This document shows, one piece after another, positions 49,401-61,649 of a stretch of 64,000 bases of DNA. Position 1 is the stretch's first letter; each line of letters starts with the position of its first letter. Where the stretch lies: the NCBI RefSeq assembly GCF_002878395.1, contig NW_025861053.1, forward strand, positions 45,630-109,629, read 5' to 3'. The notes beneath the pieces are model-generated. The model saw only the letters and a list, made by a program, of their open reading frames with translations, searched no databases and was not told where the DNA came from. A program made the translations under genes and the position numbers. This DNA comes from Capsicum annuum. Lineage: Eukaryota > Streptophyta > Magnoliopsida > Solanales > Solanaceae.

Positions 49401-52400
49401 TAACAAGCTCAGGAAAGTTCTTTGAATGTGGTCACTGGTACATTACAGATCTTCCATTTACATATTTATGCCTTATTAGATCTAGGAGTTTCTCTATCTT
49501 TTGTAACTCTTTACATAGCAGTCAATTTCAAAGTCAGACCAGAAGTCTTAATAGAACCTTTCTCAATCTCTACCCCAGTGGGTGAGTCTATTATAGCCCG
49601 ATGGGTATACAGAAACTGTCCAGTTATAATATCTTAGAAAGTCACTTCAGCAGACTTAATAGAGTTAGAGATGACAGATTTCAACATCATTCTCAACATG
49701 GATTAGCTCCATTCATGCTATGCTTCAGTTAATTGTAGAAACAAAATTATTCATTTTCAATTTTCAAATAAACCAGTCCTTGAATGGAGGGGTAGTACTA
49801 CAGCGCTTAAAGGTCAGTTGATTGTATACCTTAGATCAAGAAAAATATATCCAAGGGATGTGTCTATTATCTCTTGTGAGTCAAAGACTCTAGTTCAGAG
49901 ACTCCTAGTATTGAGTCAGTTCCTGTAGTAAATAAATTTTTAGATGTGTTCCCTGAAATCTTCCCGAAGTTCCTCTAAAAGGGAAACCAACTTTAGAATC
50001 GACCTTCTTCTAGATACTCAGCCTATATTTATTCCGCTATACAAAATAGCTTCAGCTAAACTCAGACAGTTAAAAGATCACATAGATAAAGGATTAATCA
50101 GGCCCAACATTTCCCTGTGTCGCCTACCAGTCTTATTCGTGCGTAAGAAATATGGTTTATTCAGAATGTGTATAGACCTCCGTCAGTCGAACAAAGTCAC
50201 AGTCAAGAATAAATACCCACTTCCTAGAATTGATGACTTGTTCAACCAACTTTAGGGTGCCAGTTATTTATCTAAGATAGACCTTAGATCTTATCATCAT
50301 CTTAGAGTCAAAGAATGTGACATTCAAAAAATAGCTTTTCAAACCCAGTATGGTCACATCGAGTTTCAAGTCATGTCCTTTGGTCTTACAAAGGCCCCAG
50401 CAGCCATCATGGATGTAATGAATCGCTTGTTAAAGAAGTACTTGGACATGTTCATTATAGTCTTTATCAATGACACTCTTTTCTATTTCCGTAGCGAGAA
50501 TAATCACACAGATCATCTTATAATCGTACTTCAGACTCTCATAGCCCATCAGTTGTTCTCCAAATTCAGTAAGTGTGAATTTTGGCTAAGGTCAGTAGTA
50601 TTTCTTAGTCATATTATTTTTGGTGATGGAATTATAGTTGATCCCTATAAGACCCAAGCGGTGAGAAACTGGCCTAGACCCATTTCTCTATCAAATATCA
50701 GAAGTTTCTTGGGTTTAGCTGGCTATTACCATCTGTTTATTAAAGGTTTTTCATCTATTGCATCCCCTCCAGGTTTACTCAAAAGAAAGTCAAGTTTCAG
50801 TGGTCATATCCCTACGAGAAGAGTTTTCAAAAGTTAAAGACTCGACTCACCTCAATCCTAGTTTTGACTCTACCAGATGATTCAGATGGGTTTTTTGTGT
50901 ACTTTGCTACATCCAGAGTAGGTTTGAGTTGTGCCTCATACAGAGAGGTAAGGTCATAGCCTATGCCTCCAGACAGCTGAAGTCTTATAATAAAAATTAC
51001 CCTACCCATGATCTTGAGTTAACAGCGGTGGTTCTTACCTTAAAGATTTGCAGGCACTATTTGTATAGGGTGCATGTGGATGTATTCACATATCACAAAA
51101 GCTTTTAGTATGTGTTATCTCGGAGAGATTTGACTTTACATCAAAGAATGTGGTTAGAGTTGTTAAAAGATTATGATATGAGTGTTCTGTATCATCCGAT
51201 CAAGGCCAATGTAGTGGCGGATACTCTTAGTAGGTTTTATATGGGTAGTGTTGGTCATGTTGAGAATGGTAAGAAGAAGTTAGTTTAGGAAGTTCATCAA
51301 TGTACCTGAATAGGTGTTCGCTTAGTCGATTCAGCAGAGGGTAGTGTGTGGGTGTAGAATAGTTCATAATCATCCTGATTTTTGAGGTCAAGGAAAAGCA
51401 GGATAGAGGTCCTAATCTAGTTAAGCTGGAAGAGTCAGTTAGAGATCAGAAAGAAGAGGTTTTATCCCAAGGGGTAGATGGTGTGTTACATTGCCAGGGT
51501 TGTCTATGTATGCCAGATGTAGATGACTTGAGGCAAAAAAAATTTTGTAAAAGCACATGGTGCATGTTACTCGATTCATCCAGGGTCCACTAAGATATAC
51601 CATGATTTGTGGGAGATCTATTGGTGGAGTGGGATAAAGAGGGATATCACAGAGTTTGTAGCTAAGTGCTCTACATTTTAGAAGCTTAAGATTAAGCACC
51701 AGAAGCTTAGTGGGTCCATGCAGGAGTTTAGTAATTCCATATGGAAATGGGAAGAAGTGAACATGGACTTTGTGATAGGTTTATACTCATCATCAGCATG
51801 ATTTGATTTGGGTTATTGTTGACAGGATGACAAAATTCTCTCATTTCTTGCCAATTCATACTTCCAATTCAATCGAGGACTATGCCAAACTCTATATCAG
51901 AGAGCTGGTCAGGTTACACGGAGTCCCAGTATCCATTCTCTCAGATAGAGGTACCCAATTTACCTCTTACTTCTGGAAAGAATTCCAAAAGGGTCTTGGT
52001 ACCTAAGTTTACCTCAGTACATCCTTCCACACTTAGACAAGTGGTCAAGCAAAAAGGACCATTCAGACTCTACAAGATATGTTAAGAGCATGTGTTGTTG
52101 ATTTTAAAGGTAGTTGGGATAACCACTTTCCTTTGATTGAATTCTCATATAATAACAGCTATTATTCCAATATTCAGATGGCTGATTTGAGGCTCTCTAT
52201 GGTAGGAATTTAGATCTCTAATTGGTTGGTTTGAGGTAGGTAGGCCACAGTAGTATAGCCTGATCTAGTGTTTGAAGCCTTAGAAAAGGTTTAATTGATC
52301 ATAGAAAGGCTTAGGACAGCCCAGAGTCGACAAAAGTCGTATGCAAATGTGAGGAAAAAGGATCTCAATTTTGAGATCGGTGATTTTCTGTACTTAAAAA

Positions 52401-52858
52401 TCTCTCCCATAAAGGGTATGAGAGGTTTGGCAAGAAGGGAAAGCTCAATCCTCTATATATCAGTCCTTATAGAATTCTCAGGCATTTCAAAAAGGTAGAT
52501 CACGAGCATGAGTTTCCTTCAGATCTAGCTTCAATACACCCAGTGCTCCACGTCTCCTTCCTAAAAAAACATTAGTGACCCACCAGTCGTAGTCCCTTTA
52601 GAGGATGTAGATATCCAAAATGATCTCTCTTCTGAAAAGGTTCCAGTCTAAATCCTCAATCTTCAGATTCGCAGATTGAGGAAAAAAAAAGTTCCCCTAG
52701 TCAAAGTTCTTTGGCGGAATCAGTCCGTTGAGGGAGCTACTTAGGAAGCAGAAGCAGATATGCAGACCAAGTATCCTCGCCTCTTTTCTTGGTATCAATT
52801 ACCATTACATATTATCTTCGTGACAGTCATGCATTCATATATCAATTCAACCATGTAA
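49401..52858 (+). pseudogene. Element G pol relic
   Basis: Protease LLDLGVSLSFVTLYIAVNF (49422-49637 segment); RT 49944-50837 with [12 protein letters not shown] and active site FINDTLFYF (first Asp to Asn); RNase H 50880-51250 with VYFATSRVG (catalytic Asp replaced by Ala) and TYHKSF (Asp to Tyr); integrase finger about 51560-51680; core 51803-52006 with VIVDRMTKF and SILSDRGTQF (both Asp kept), but the DDE Glu neighbourhood at 52045-52070 reads QAKRTIQTL (Glu to Lys); tail RNQSVEGAT then stop instead of Trp. Last stop near 52856. Not functional. Confidence 0.86.
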
Positions 52859-53009
52859 TCATGCATCAGAAATGCATGTTCAGTATGAAAACTTAGTTTA
52901 TCAGTAGTATCAGTCATGTAATCATGATTCAATATGCATATTCAGTAAATAAACTCAGTCTATCAGTATTTCTCAGCTTAATCAGTCTCATTCGAGGATG
53001 AATGTTCCA
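52859..53009 (+). other. G 3' untranslated interior with repeated words
   Basis: Repeats of ATCAGTCATGTAATCATG and GCATCAGAAATGCATGTTCA-like words, then the conserved block TTCGAGGATGAATGTTCC before the PPT. Confidence 0.7.
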
Positions 53010-53019
53010 AATGGGGAGA
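53010..53019 (+). other. Element G polypurine tract
   Basis: AATGGGGAGA, one interruption relative to AAGGGGGAGA in the sister elements, directly before the right LTR. Confidence 0.85.
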
Positions 53020-55506
53020 TATTATACCCTATATTTTCCTATCTTATTTTAACCTTTAGTATATGAGTATTTCTATATAAAATTTTCAATATTTTGTAGC
53101 TTAGGACTTGCCATTGTGTAGGAAATTCAGTCAATTTTCCAATGATATTCGCCCAAATTCGATACTTGGGTAAAGAGTTATAGCAGGCTTTGTAAAACAG
53201 TCTATGAAATGGTACATTACCGCATCGCACTAAGGGTCCAAATGGCAATCGTCAAATTCCAGTAAGCCATTACAATAATTCCCGCATCACAGAGAAATAC
53301 CAGTTCCCAATTGGCATTTTCCAGTGAAGCTCCACGATAACGGCACATCACGCCAATGCCATTTTTCAGGATTGTTCTTTTCTAGTGAGGCTTTGTGATA
53401 CCTCCGCATTGCACCAAGAGAAAATTTCATATTCGTCCATTTTTGTTGTGTCAGTCAGGTTACAGTGGCTTACCGCGATACCACCGCATCGTGGTGAAGT
53501 CCAAACTCGGGATTCCAGTGATAAAATTTAAATTCTTTCCAGGGATAAATTGGTCTATTTCCATGACCCAAATCAGTTTCAAACACATAATTAACCTATT
53601 AATAGCCTGATTACGTCTGTATTTACTCAATTTCTCCCAAATTAAATCATTCTCTCTCAAAAGGCAAAACCTTAGCCTTTAAGAATCAAGAACAATTCTC
53701 AAGAATTCCACCATGAACCTTCAAGAACTAATCTTCTTAGGTATTATAGGTGTTCATTCATGGGTCCCTTTCACCCATGGAGTTCAAGAACCTCTTTTTA
53801 AAATACAAGTTGTAGATTCCATGAATTTCATGCTTAAATTAGATTGTATTCATGATTATAATATTGTTTGGGTTTCAATCCATGATTAATTATAAGTTTC
53901 ATGAAATTAAAATAGTATGGATAGTGAATTATATGATTTGCATACCCTTGAAATTACAATTGATTATAGTATCCATGATGTTCATGTGTTGATTATTACT
54001 ATGTGAAACAATAATTCTCCCCAAGTGTTTGATAAAAGGCCTATATGAATTGAATAGTGAAATCATGACATATCATTATGTGGTCCCATTCATGTACAAG
54101 TTCATGTATATCAAGTGTTTGACAAAATGTCTAAATGAGTGATTTGTCGACATGCAACTATTGTTATGCTATAAAGATCATGCCATGCTTTACTTTCAAT
54201 GCTATTGAGTCCTAGGGGTATTCAATACCCGAAAATTTAGTTGTTGACCTAGAACTACAGTAGTTACAGAATAGTCTCAGTAATATCATAAACAGTAGTA
54301 CTCAGTCAGTTACAGAACTCAGTCCAGCTCAGTTTAGTTAAATTATCAGTGTCATTTAGTTGGGAGTAGGATTCAGCACCGAGTAAACCCAAGGATGGGG
54401 ACTCACCTTTCAATAGAGGGTGTACTCCTTAGTAGAAGTCCTTTCATTCTAGATCTACTTAGCCAGCGTAGGTTGATCTATCAACCTACCAGTTAAGGGT
54501 TGATAAGATATTTACCTGTTAATTGAGGGTAATACCGTTCTCATCAGGGAACCTGCCAGTAGAGGGTGACCCTTAGTCCTTCGGGATGACATTCAGTGGA
54601 TCCATACAGGTAGTGTCTTACCCGTGGCATGGTACTGACACCCTTCCAACTGGGTTACAGGTTAGACCCCAATCCATTCAAAGAGGGGCATGTCAGTTAG
54701 ATGATTACCTCTCACAATTTCCGTTTGAGTCTCAGTATAGAACTCAGTTCAGTTCCACATAATCATGACTGTCTGAAACAGTCACCTATTTATCAATAAT
54801 TCAGTTATCAGAATTCTCAGATATTAGTTACTCAATTATCATAACTCAGTACTCCATTTTAGTAAAAATCTCAGATATAGTATATATATATGCACTATAT
54901 TGTATACTCAATGTTCATAGTAGCATCAGTCATACATGTACTCTTATTCAGTTATTTCATATCATTCAGTCAGTTATTGTTCATGCATACGAACCCTTTC
55001 ATTTAGCCTTACCTCATATAGCATACCAATACATTTCACGTACTAACACATACTCTTTCTTTGTGCTATGGTGTCTCATATCGTAGGTTCGGACGCTCTG
55101 GTTCCTGACCGTGCTTAGACAGATTCAGTTAGCAGCAGCAGTTTCAGTAGTGAGTCCTCATCCATCGAGGATGTTTTTTTATTTTAGTATTATAGTAGAT
55201 TCAGTATTTCAGTAGTAGGAGTTAGTTGAGGGGTTTTCCCATCAACTCCACATTCAGACAGTTCAGTTAGAGGCTTTTTAGACTAGACCAATTTAGATAG
55301 TATTCAATTTTGCAGAATATTATTACAGTTGCTATTCTTTATCAATATTTCAGATTTAAACCTTATGGCATTTTTGCTTAACTTCTTCATTATCTCAGTA
55401 TCATTACAATTCAGTGCTCACAGTAAGTACCAGTCGTGGGTTAGCTTGGGGTCCTTCGGATTGTAAGCATCGTGTAGCATTTGGGGTGCAGAATCGGGGC
55501 ATTATA
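53020..55506 (+). repeat. G 3' LTR (uninterrupted)
   Basis: 2487 bp, starts TATTATACCC, ends GGGGCATTATA. It serves as the intact reference that exposes the D and M2 insertions in the 5' LTR. Palindromic repeats GCGATA/GCATCGCG at 53215-53505; TCAGT-rich stretches at 54280-54360 and 54750-55000. Confidence 0.9.
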
Positions 55507-55511
55507 ATAAT
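55507..55511 (+). repeat. Target-site duplication of element G (right)
   Basis: ATAAT against ATAAC at 27419-27423. Confidence 0.7.
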
Positions 55512-57859
55512 TGTGACCCCAAGCATTTCAAAACCAACCAATAACCATAACCAAACCAAAACCATAAACTAAAATAATAACCAAACCAAGTTCCATAACA
55601 TAACATAAAAGGATAGAACAATGAGAAATTTTATCCAACGGTATCAGCCCCAATACCAATACCAATACCAATACTAAGGATGACGCCAATACCAATCCCA
55701 CCCATGCTAACCCATAGTAGTTCCACAAAAGCCTCTAACCAAATAAAAAAGTAATATCGATTGGGACTTGCCCCAAACCATAGATAAAACCAACATCCTT
55801 AAAGTATCTAAAATATGTAAAAACATCCATGAACATGAAGTGGAGCCTTCTAAAATATGAAAGCTCACCACTTCAATCCAACACCTGATTCCGAGTTCGA
55901 GCACTAAGCAAGAGGAGTGGAATGGTTGGTTTCTGCATAACGTAGGGATACAGCCGCCCGAGAATGGATTAGCGGGTGAACGCTAGAATGAACTAAGTAT
56001 GAGGATAAAATAATGCCAACCAGTAAAACCAAGTAAATCATCCATATGCATATAAACCATACATATATATAACCATGCCAGGAAAGGAAACTGGGTCTAG
56101 CATGCATTTAAAATCATTAACCTGGGTATGTGTTGTTGAATCGTCCAAAACCACCCATGAGCTATATAGGTCCAGTGTAACCCCCTGAACGGACCCAATG
56201 CGTGTAGCTGTACAAATCAGAGATACCATAAGAGTAGGGGATTCCCAAGTACCCTTACTCTCCATGATATATATATATCATAGTCTACTTAGAGGATTCC
56301 CGTGTACCTCATATTATTATATATAGTATCTATGACCAACCCCTCAGTCGACAAACATGAGTTTCCAGTGTTCGTTCATTAAACTCCCACCTTCACGGTT
56401 AGCTATCACATCCCGCTATTATTGCTTAATTAAAACCATTTCCAACGAACTAATCCATTATTCCATTTATTATTAACCAGGGCCATTAATAGTGGTATCG
56501 TCATACCGACTATAACTTGCAAGTATTGTCCTTATCCAACTTAGTGTAAAGGGATTTATATGTACCTATGGATTACACTATCAAGTTAACTTGGGGGATT
56601 CCCGTGTACCCCACAAGTCTTCCATTATTATGCTTGCTTGGGGGAGTCCTATGCACTCCATAAGTTGTTCATTAACATGTTTACTTAGGGGATTCCATTG
56701 TACCCCACAAGGAGTTCAATTAAACTAACCATAACCATGACCACCAAACCATTCCATTTAACCATTTAAATCATTTATACTATTTAGGGTTCCATCACCA
56801 AATCAAACCATGCAACAGTTCCATTAAAAGTTTCATAATATAGTAAAAGCATTCTCATAGGCATTTTATCAAATATATTGGGGGTATAGTGTTTCCAAAA
56901 CCAAAACCAAACACCAATTAACCATTCCTATGCAACCAAGTATTCAAAAGACCATTAAAATATGCAAATATATAATTAAAACATGGGAAAATCATAACCA
57001 AGCCATTATAACCAAAAACCCCAATATTTATTTGAAAACCCAAAACTATATAACAAGGGCAAAAATATGCCTTTAGTTGGAACTGACAATGAGAGAAGGA
57101 GTACATGCCTTAAATTGAGTAGATGATGGAGAGAAATCACCAATACAAGCCCCAAATTAATACTTAAGATAAAACCCTAGCTTTCTTTGACCAATAACTT
57201 TAAAGAGGATTAAAGAGTGTTTTCTAAGTATTAATGAATAGAATAATAGGAAAATAACCTCCCAAGTGTGTTAAAGGTCGTGGGGCCTTATTAGGTTAAG
57301 TGGAAAAATATCTAGATTGCCTTCACTTAAACTACATAAAATTCCCGTCAGGGGGTACGACTAACCATACCCGCCATACCCTCCAATATGAGTGGTACCC
57401 ACCACTCATACCCTAGGCTTCCCCTTGGACCAACACTATCCAAGGTACGACTTACCCAAACCAAGTCATACCCAAAGCATATGAGCCGTACCCATGGAAG
57501 AATAGAATCACAAGAGGTTTGAACACTGTCCACTATACAAGAGCGTGGTATGACTCGTACCCTAGATTACGGCTTATAGTGAGCCACTCATACTTAGATT
57601 GAAGTTAGACTATCGAGTCCAATATTAAGTGAAGAAAAAAAACAAACCAAATGACCCATATCTAACCATATGACTCATTCCAACCCAAGTCATACCCATT
57701 CCAGAAACCAATCCAATCCCACCAACCAACACTGGTCAGCATATGACCAACCCATATAAATCATACCCCAACATACCACTGGTACCCCTTAGTCATATCT
57801 TATCCTGAAACCAGAAATCCAAAAAATTTCTAAGGGTCCCAAACCCAGGGTGTTTCACA
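55512..57859 (-). mobile_element. Element Z 5' LTR, main part
   Basis: On the minus strand it starts TGTGAAACACCCTGGG (57859). Joined to 27423-27249 it gives a ~2.52 kb LTR ending GTCATGTCA. It contains repeated TACGACT/GGTACCC words with the near-perfect palindrome ATGAGTGGT-accc-ACCACTCAT (about 57389-57410), and a donor-like TAAG|GCATGT at 57108. A CCAATA hexamer microsatellite lies at 55650-55675. The many short minus frames are not genes. Confidence 0.82.
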
Positions 57860-59058
57860 TACACAATGCGCCAAATATATCAAAGTATACACAATACTTA
57901 GGGAAGCATACACAATGTCCCATATCAAATAAACAAGCATACATAATTCTGAAGCGAAGCATACATATTGCCCCAATAGAATTAAGAAGCATACACAATG
58001 CCCCAATAGAATTAAGAAGCATACAAAATGCTCCAATAGAAGTAAGAAGCATACACAATGCTCCAATAGAATTAAAAAGCATACACAATGCCCCAATCTC
58101 ATCATATACAATCATATCACATCACCAAATAATTTATAAAGGGAGAATTAGTATTCTTAAACATAAAGTATATATGGCTGGCCTTGAGAATCGTTGATTC
58201 TACACATGGACCAGATAGATAAAAATATATTTAAAAAATAAAAAATAAAAAGCAAGCACCTAAAGCTTAAAGTCTCACTTACCTCACTAATGACAAATTT
58301 CTCAACCTTGCATCACATAGAACACCAACCAAACAACTTCCAATAGTGTCAATCTATGCATAAATATTAATTGACGATATTAATTATGTTAGTTGGGACA
58401 AATTCTCATATCTCTAATTTTCAAGCTTAAAGCAAAACTAAAAATTAAAGATATAATTATCTGTATAACACAACCCATTAATAGATCATATATCCAATAA
58501 ATTAACACCTAATTTCATATAGTAGAATTGTGCATAAAAAAATTTTAAAGAAATATACACTTTAATAGCAATTATATAGCCGCATAGTAGCCAACAGTGG
58601 CCAACCTCCAATTGCTGAAAGAAAATTCCATCATCATCATCATTGGCCAAATATTACTTATCCAACAATCATTATCACATCATGGATAGATCTAGATCTA
58701 TTACAATGGTAGGCAAAAGTTTCCACCCTTAAAAATTCTTAAGCCCTATATGTGAATGTATATCAACATAAATATTACCTGCAGATCCAAAACTGAACAG
58801 TGATTTAAAAATTCTCCTTGTGTTTGGCTATAAACTTTCAAGAGTTTTTCCTCTGTAAGTTTCTATTTTTTTATTTTTTTGCTTTGTTTCAAAAATAATG
58901 GAATCAAAAATCTCTATTCTACTTCTTTTGAAATGTGAAAAAAACTAAATAAGGAGAGGGTTTTAACTTTTGAATTGATTATTTTAATTTTTTTAATTAA
59001 TATTAATAATATAGGTTAAATTACTCATTTATCCCTCATTAAAGTCTGAGTTGTTACA
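57860..59058 (-). mobile_element. Q: start of another minus-strand LTR, broken by Z
   Basis: On the minus strand it begins TGTAACAACTCAGACTTTAA (59058), preceded by AAACTGAAGAAGAA, which can serve as a PPT (59059-59072). It contains GTGAG|GTAAGT at 58282, a consensus splice donor 777 bp from the start. It ends where Z is inserted; the remainder is not found. Confidence 0.62.
57951..58097 (+). repeat. 30-bp tandem repeat, about 5 units
   Basis: Unit AGCATACACAATGCCCCAAT plus AGAATTAAGA. Tight copies from about 57951 to 58097, with more diverged, irregular units back to 57860. All frames stay open because 30 is divisible by 3, which explains the overlapping open frames on both strands. Confidence 0.9.
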
Positions 59059-61117
59059 TTCTTCTTCAGTTTTTTTACACGACAGTAAGTCCAAATTCCT
59101 TCTTTCGATCTCAAGTTCTTTCAACGTTTAGAGGCATGTCAAACCTTTTACTTTCTCCAATTCAAATTACTCTCAAATTATTTAGGCTTAGAGGAATTTC
59201 AACAATCTTATCAATGAAATTGTATGGTTTAGGAGAGTTGTTGGGATGTGTACAGATAACTCTCTATTTCATGTTCTTTTTGGAATTTTGTGAATTCTAA
59301 TATCTCTCATGATTTGATGTGAGAATCATAAATATATTTTTTTGGTAATAGCTGTGAAATATTTCAATTGCAAAGTCAAGTGGTTATACATACAGAGCAC
59401 CACATTCTTTAGAAGAATTGAGGCCTCAACAAAGAGAACTAATTACATAATCTGCTGATCAAAGACGACATCTCTAAGTTCTTTTGAACTTCTAAGCATA
59501 TCTACTCTTTCCTTGACTTCATTTTGTATTTTTTTTTTAGATTGTATATTTGTCTATAACTTGGTTTTTGTACACTGTCCAGCTTCAAGCAGCCATATTT
59601 GACACACCAGTGCCCAAGCCTTGTAGTTACAATGTGCTTCTTTACTTTTTTCAAGTGCATGATTACAAAACAAGAACCAGCATAGATTACTAGCATTCAG
59701 ACAATAAAATATATACTATTACATCAGTAATTTTAATATATCCTACTTTATTATTAAGTAATTACATTATGCGGTAAGTAATAGTAACTTTCTCCTCAAG
59801 GTACTCCATTTAAGATGTGCAAGGCAGCCGGCCATTTTGTCACTGCTCTGTATCTAAAAACACGAACTTTAATTTCTCGGTAGACTCTGTCACAATGGAA
59901 ATGACCAGCCTGAAAATTGAGCTAGTTCCTTTCTCACTATATGACATACACCGTCATCACAAACACGTAGCTAACTATTGCACCTTTGTCGGGTTTATAT
60001 TTAGACTAGAAGCATATTCATTAGAGTTTTTCTTGCCTACTTCTCATATTTATATGTACCCACAACCACGTTAATATTCTTCTCCACATATCCCTTATAA
60101 CATAACAAAGCATAAAAAGGAAAGAAAGAAATGATGATCAATAGATTCAATAACAATGCCACAGAATACACAATCAAGTGGTACACTTATCCAAAAATCT
60201 CTGAAGTCTCTCCATTGTAGCTAGTCTCTTACATATGTTGTCAATCAAACAATCAAGTGGTACATTTGTTTTGTAATCTTTAACATAAACTTCCTGGAGT
60301 ACTTCTTAAATTAAAGGATAAAAATTTTTAATTAGTTTTGATAGGACATCATAACTGGAAACTCCATATTTTAGACATGAATTCCAAACCTCAATTGGAA
60401 CACTTCAAGTTGTTCATTAGTTTCATTAAGTACGGTGGAAGCTGTGACATAAAATATTATTATAATGTAACAACACTTTACTATTCATGACACTCCGGAA
60501 ATGCTTAATAACTATAATAATTCATGAGGTATTATCCCAAAGAGGCTAATTTTCAAAGCATGAGTCCTAAAGGACAAATTTATGATCATTAGCCTAAAAT
60601 GGAAAATATATGAAATTGAACCTAAAATGGATAAACCATGAGCATGAGCCTAACATGGCTAATATTCTTATCAAGAACTAATAAAGAAGATAACTTATGA
60701 GCATAATGGAATTAATTAGCAGACTGTAAGGCATAATTTTAAATTTCAAATGCCCGAAACTACATTTATAGTATAGGATAGAGATTATTCCACAAGTCGA
60801 ATGACTCTTTTTTATGTGTCCTAAAAAAAAAAGATAACCATGGATACTTTCTAACAAATTATGTCATGCTATGTCATGTCATGTCATGTATCCGGCAAGG
60901 TATTGAATGGCATCACTGATCGGTCCGAGATCAGACTCCATGCCTCACAAGGTGGTTTCTGATGGTTCACTACTTTCTCCCATAAATAATCAAATGAATT
61001 AAATTTACCTAGGTCAATTATAAACTTAGTTTATATTCTTTTTCCTTTTCGGTTGTCTTCACTTATATTTGAATTTTATTGTCACTTATAATGTCTTGTT
61101 GTACTATCCTGCTGAAA
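59059..61117. other. Unassigned AT-rich stretch
   Basis: No gene recognised. The left end may be the interior of element Q. A minus frame at 59502-59696 contains an ACYNYKAWALVCQ-like stretch when neighbouring frames are read, which could be an old gene or element relic; I cannot name it. At 60862-60960 a TGTCATG repeat is followed by sequence resembling LTR interiors ('GAGATCAGACTCCATGCCTC'). Confidence 0.4.
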
Positions 61118-61632
61118 TAATTTTGCATACCAATACATTCCACGTATTGACCATCTTTAGCCTTACATCATTTCATGATGTAGATTCTATCTCTCAAGTC
61201 CATGGTTAGGTGCCTCATTAGGATCTCTATCTTATGCTATTGGTGAGCCTCTTTTCTACCTGGGGACAAATTTAGATATGACTATTTCTTTATGTTCCTT
61301 TCAGTATTAAGGTATGTTGGGGCCTTATCCTGACAGTCATTGTAACTCATTAGAGGCTTCATAGAATGGTCTAGTTGTCAGACGGACTTGGTAATTTACT
61401 GTCTTTATTTATCATAACTATTAGTTTGGTTGGACATTACGCAGTGCTAATGAACTTTGATGAAGTTTTATTCCTTGAGAAAATTTTAAATAGATTTTAT
61501 ATTATTATTATTTTTTTTTTGCTTTATTTATTTGTATTAGAAGTATGGTCGGGTGATATGCCCGAACGTTCGCTCATACTAGCAATAGTATCGAGTGTGT
61601 ACCACGTTCAGGGCTTCGGTCAGATTCTGACA
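61118..61632 (+). mobile_element. Orphan + strand LTR tail
   Basis: 'GCATACCAATACATTCCACG' and 'TCATTAGAGGCTTCATAGA' match the 3' parts of the A and G LTRs in order. It then runs through a T-rich stretch to GATTCTGACA at 61632, a plausible LTR end. No PBS follows, so it is a solo-LTR or truncated remnant. Confidence 0.6.
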
Positions 61633-61649
61633 GAAATTGGGGAAGGAAA

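Larger units (their letters stand above)
27424..55506 (+). mobile_element. Element G: + strand Tekay-type element carrying two nested insertions
   Basis: The 5' LTR is in three pieces (27424-28979, 36068-36950, 47956-48015), then PBS at 48020-48031, gag-pol relic 48238-52858, PPT 53010-53019 and 3' LTR 53020-55506. Removing D and M2 restores a collinear 2.5 kb 5' LTR and an element of about 10 kb. Both LTRs begin TAT rather than TGT. Confidence 0.87.

Noticed and set aside
57830..58197. Three overlapping frames with periodic Cys-rich or HNAPIE-like repeats
   Set aside because: Both strands are open only because the DNA repeat is 30 bp long; no start context or conserved protein.
60612..61637. 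Solo LTR bounded by GAAAT
   Set aside because: GAAAT occurs at 60612-60616 and again directly after the LTR end (from 61633 allowing one base shift), but the presumed start TGAACC does not resemble any LTR start here; chance in AT-rich DNA is likely.
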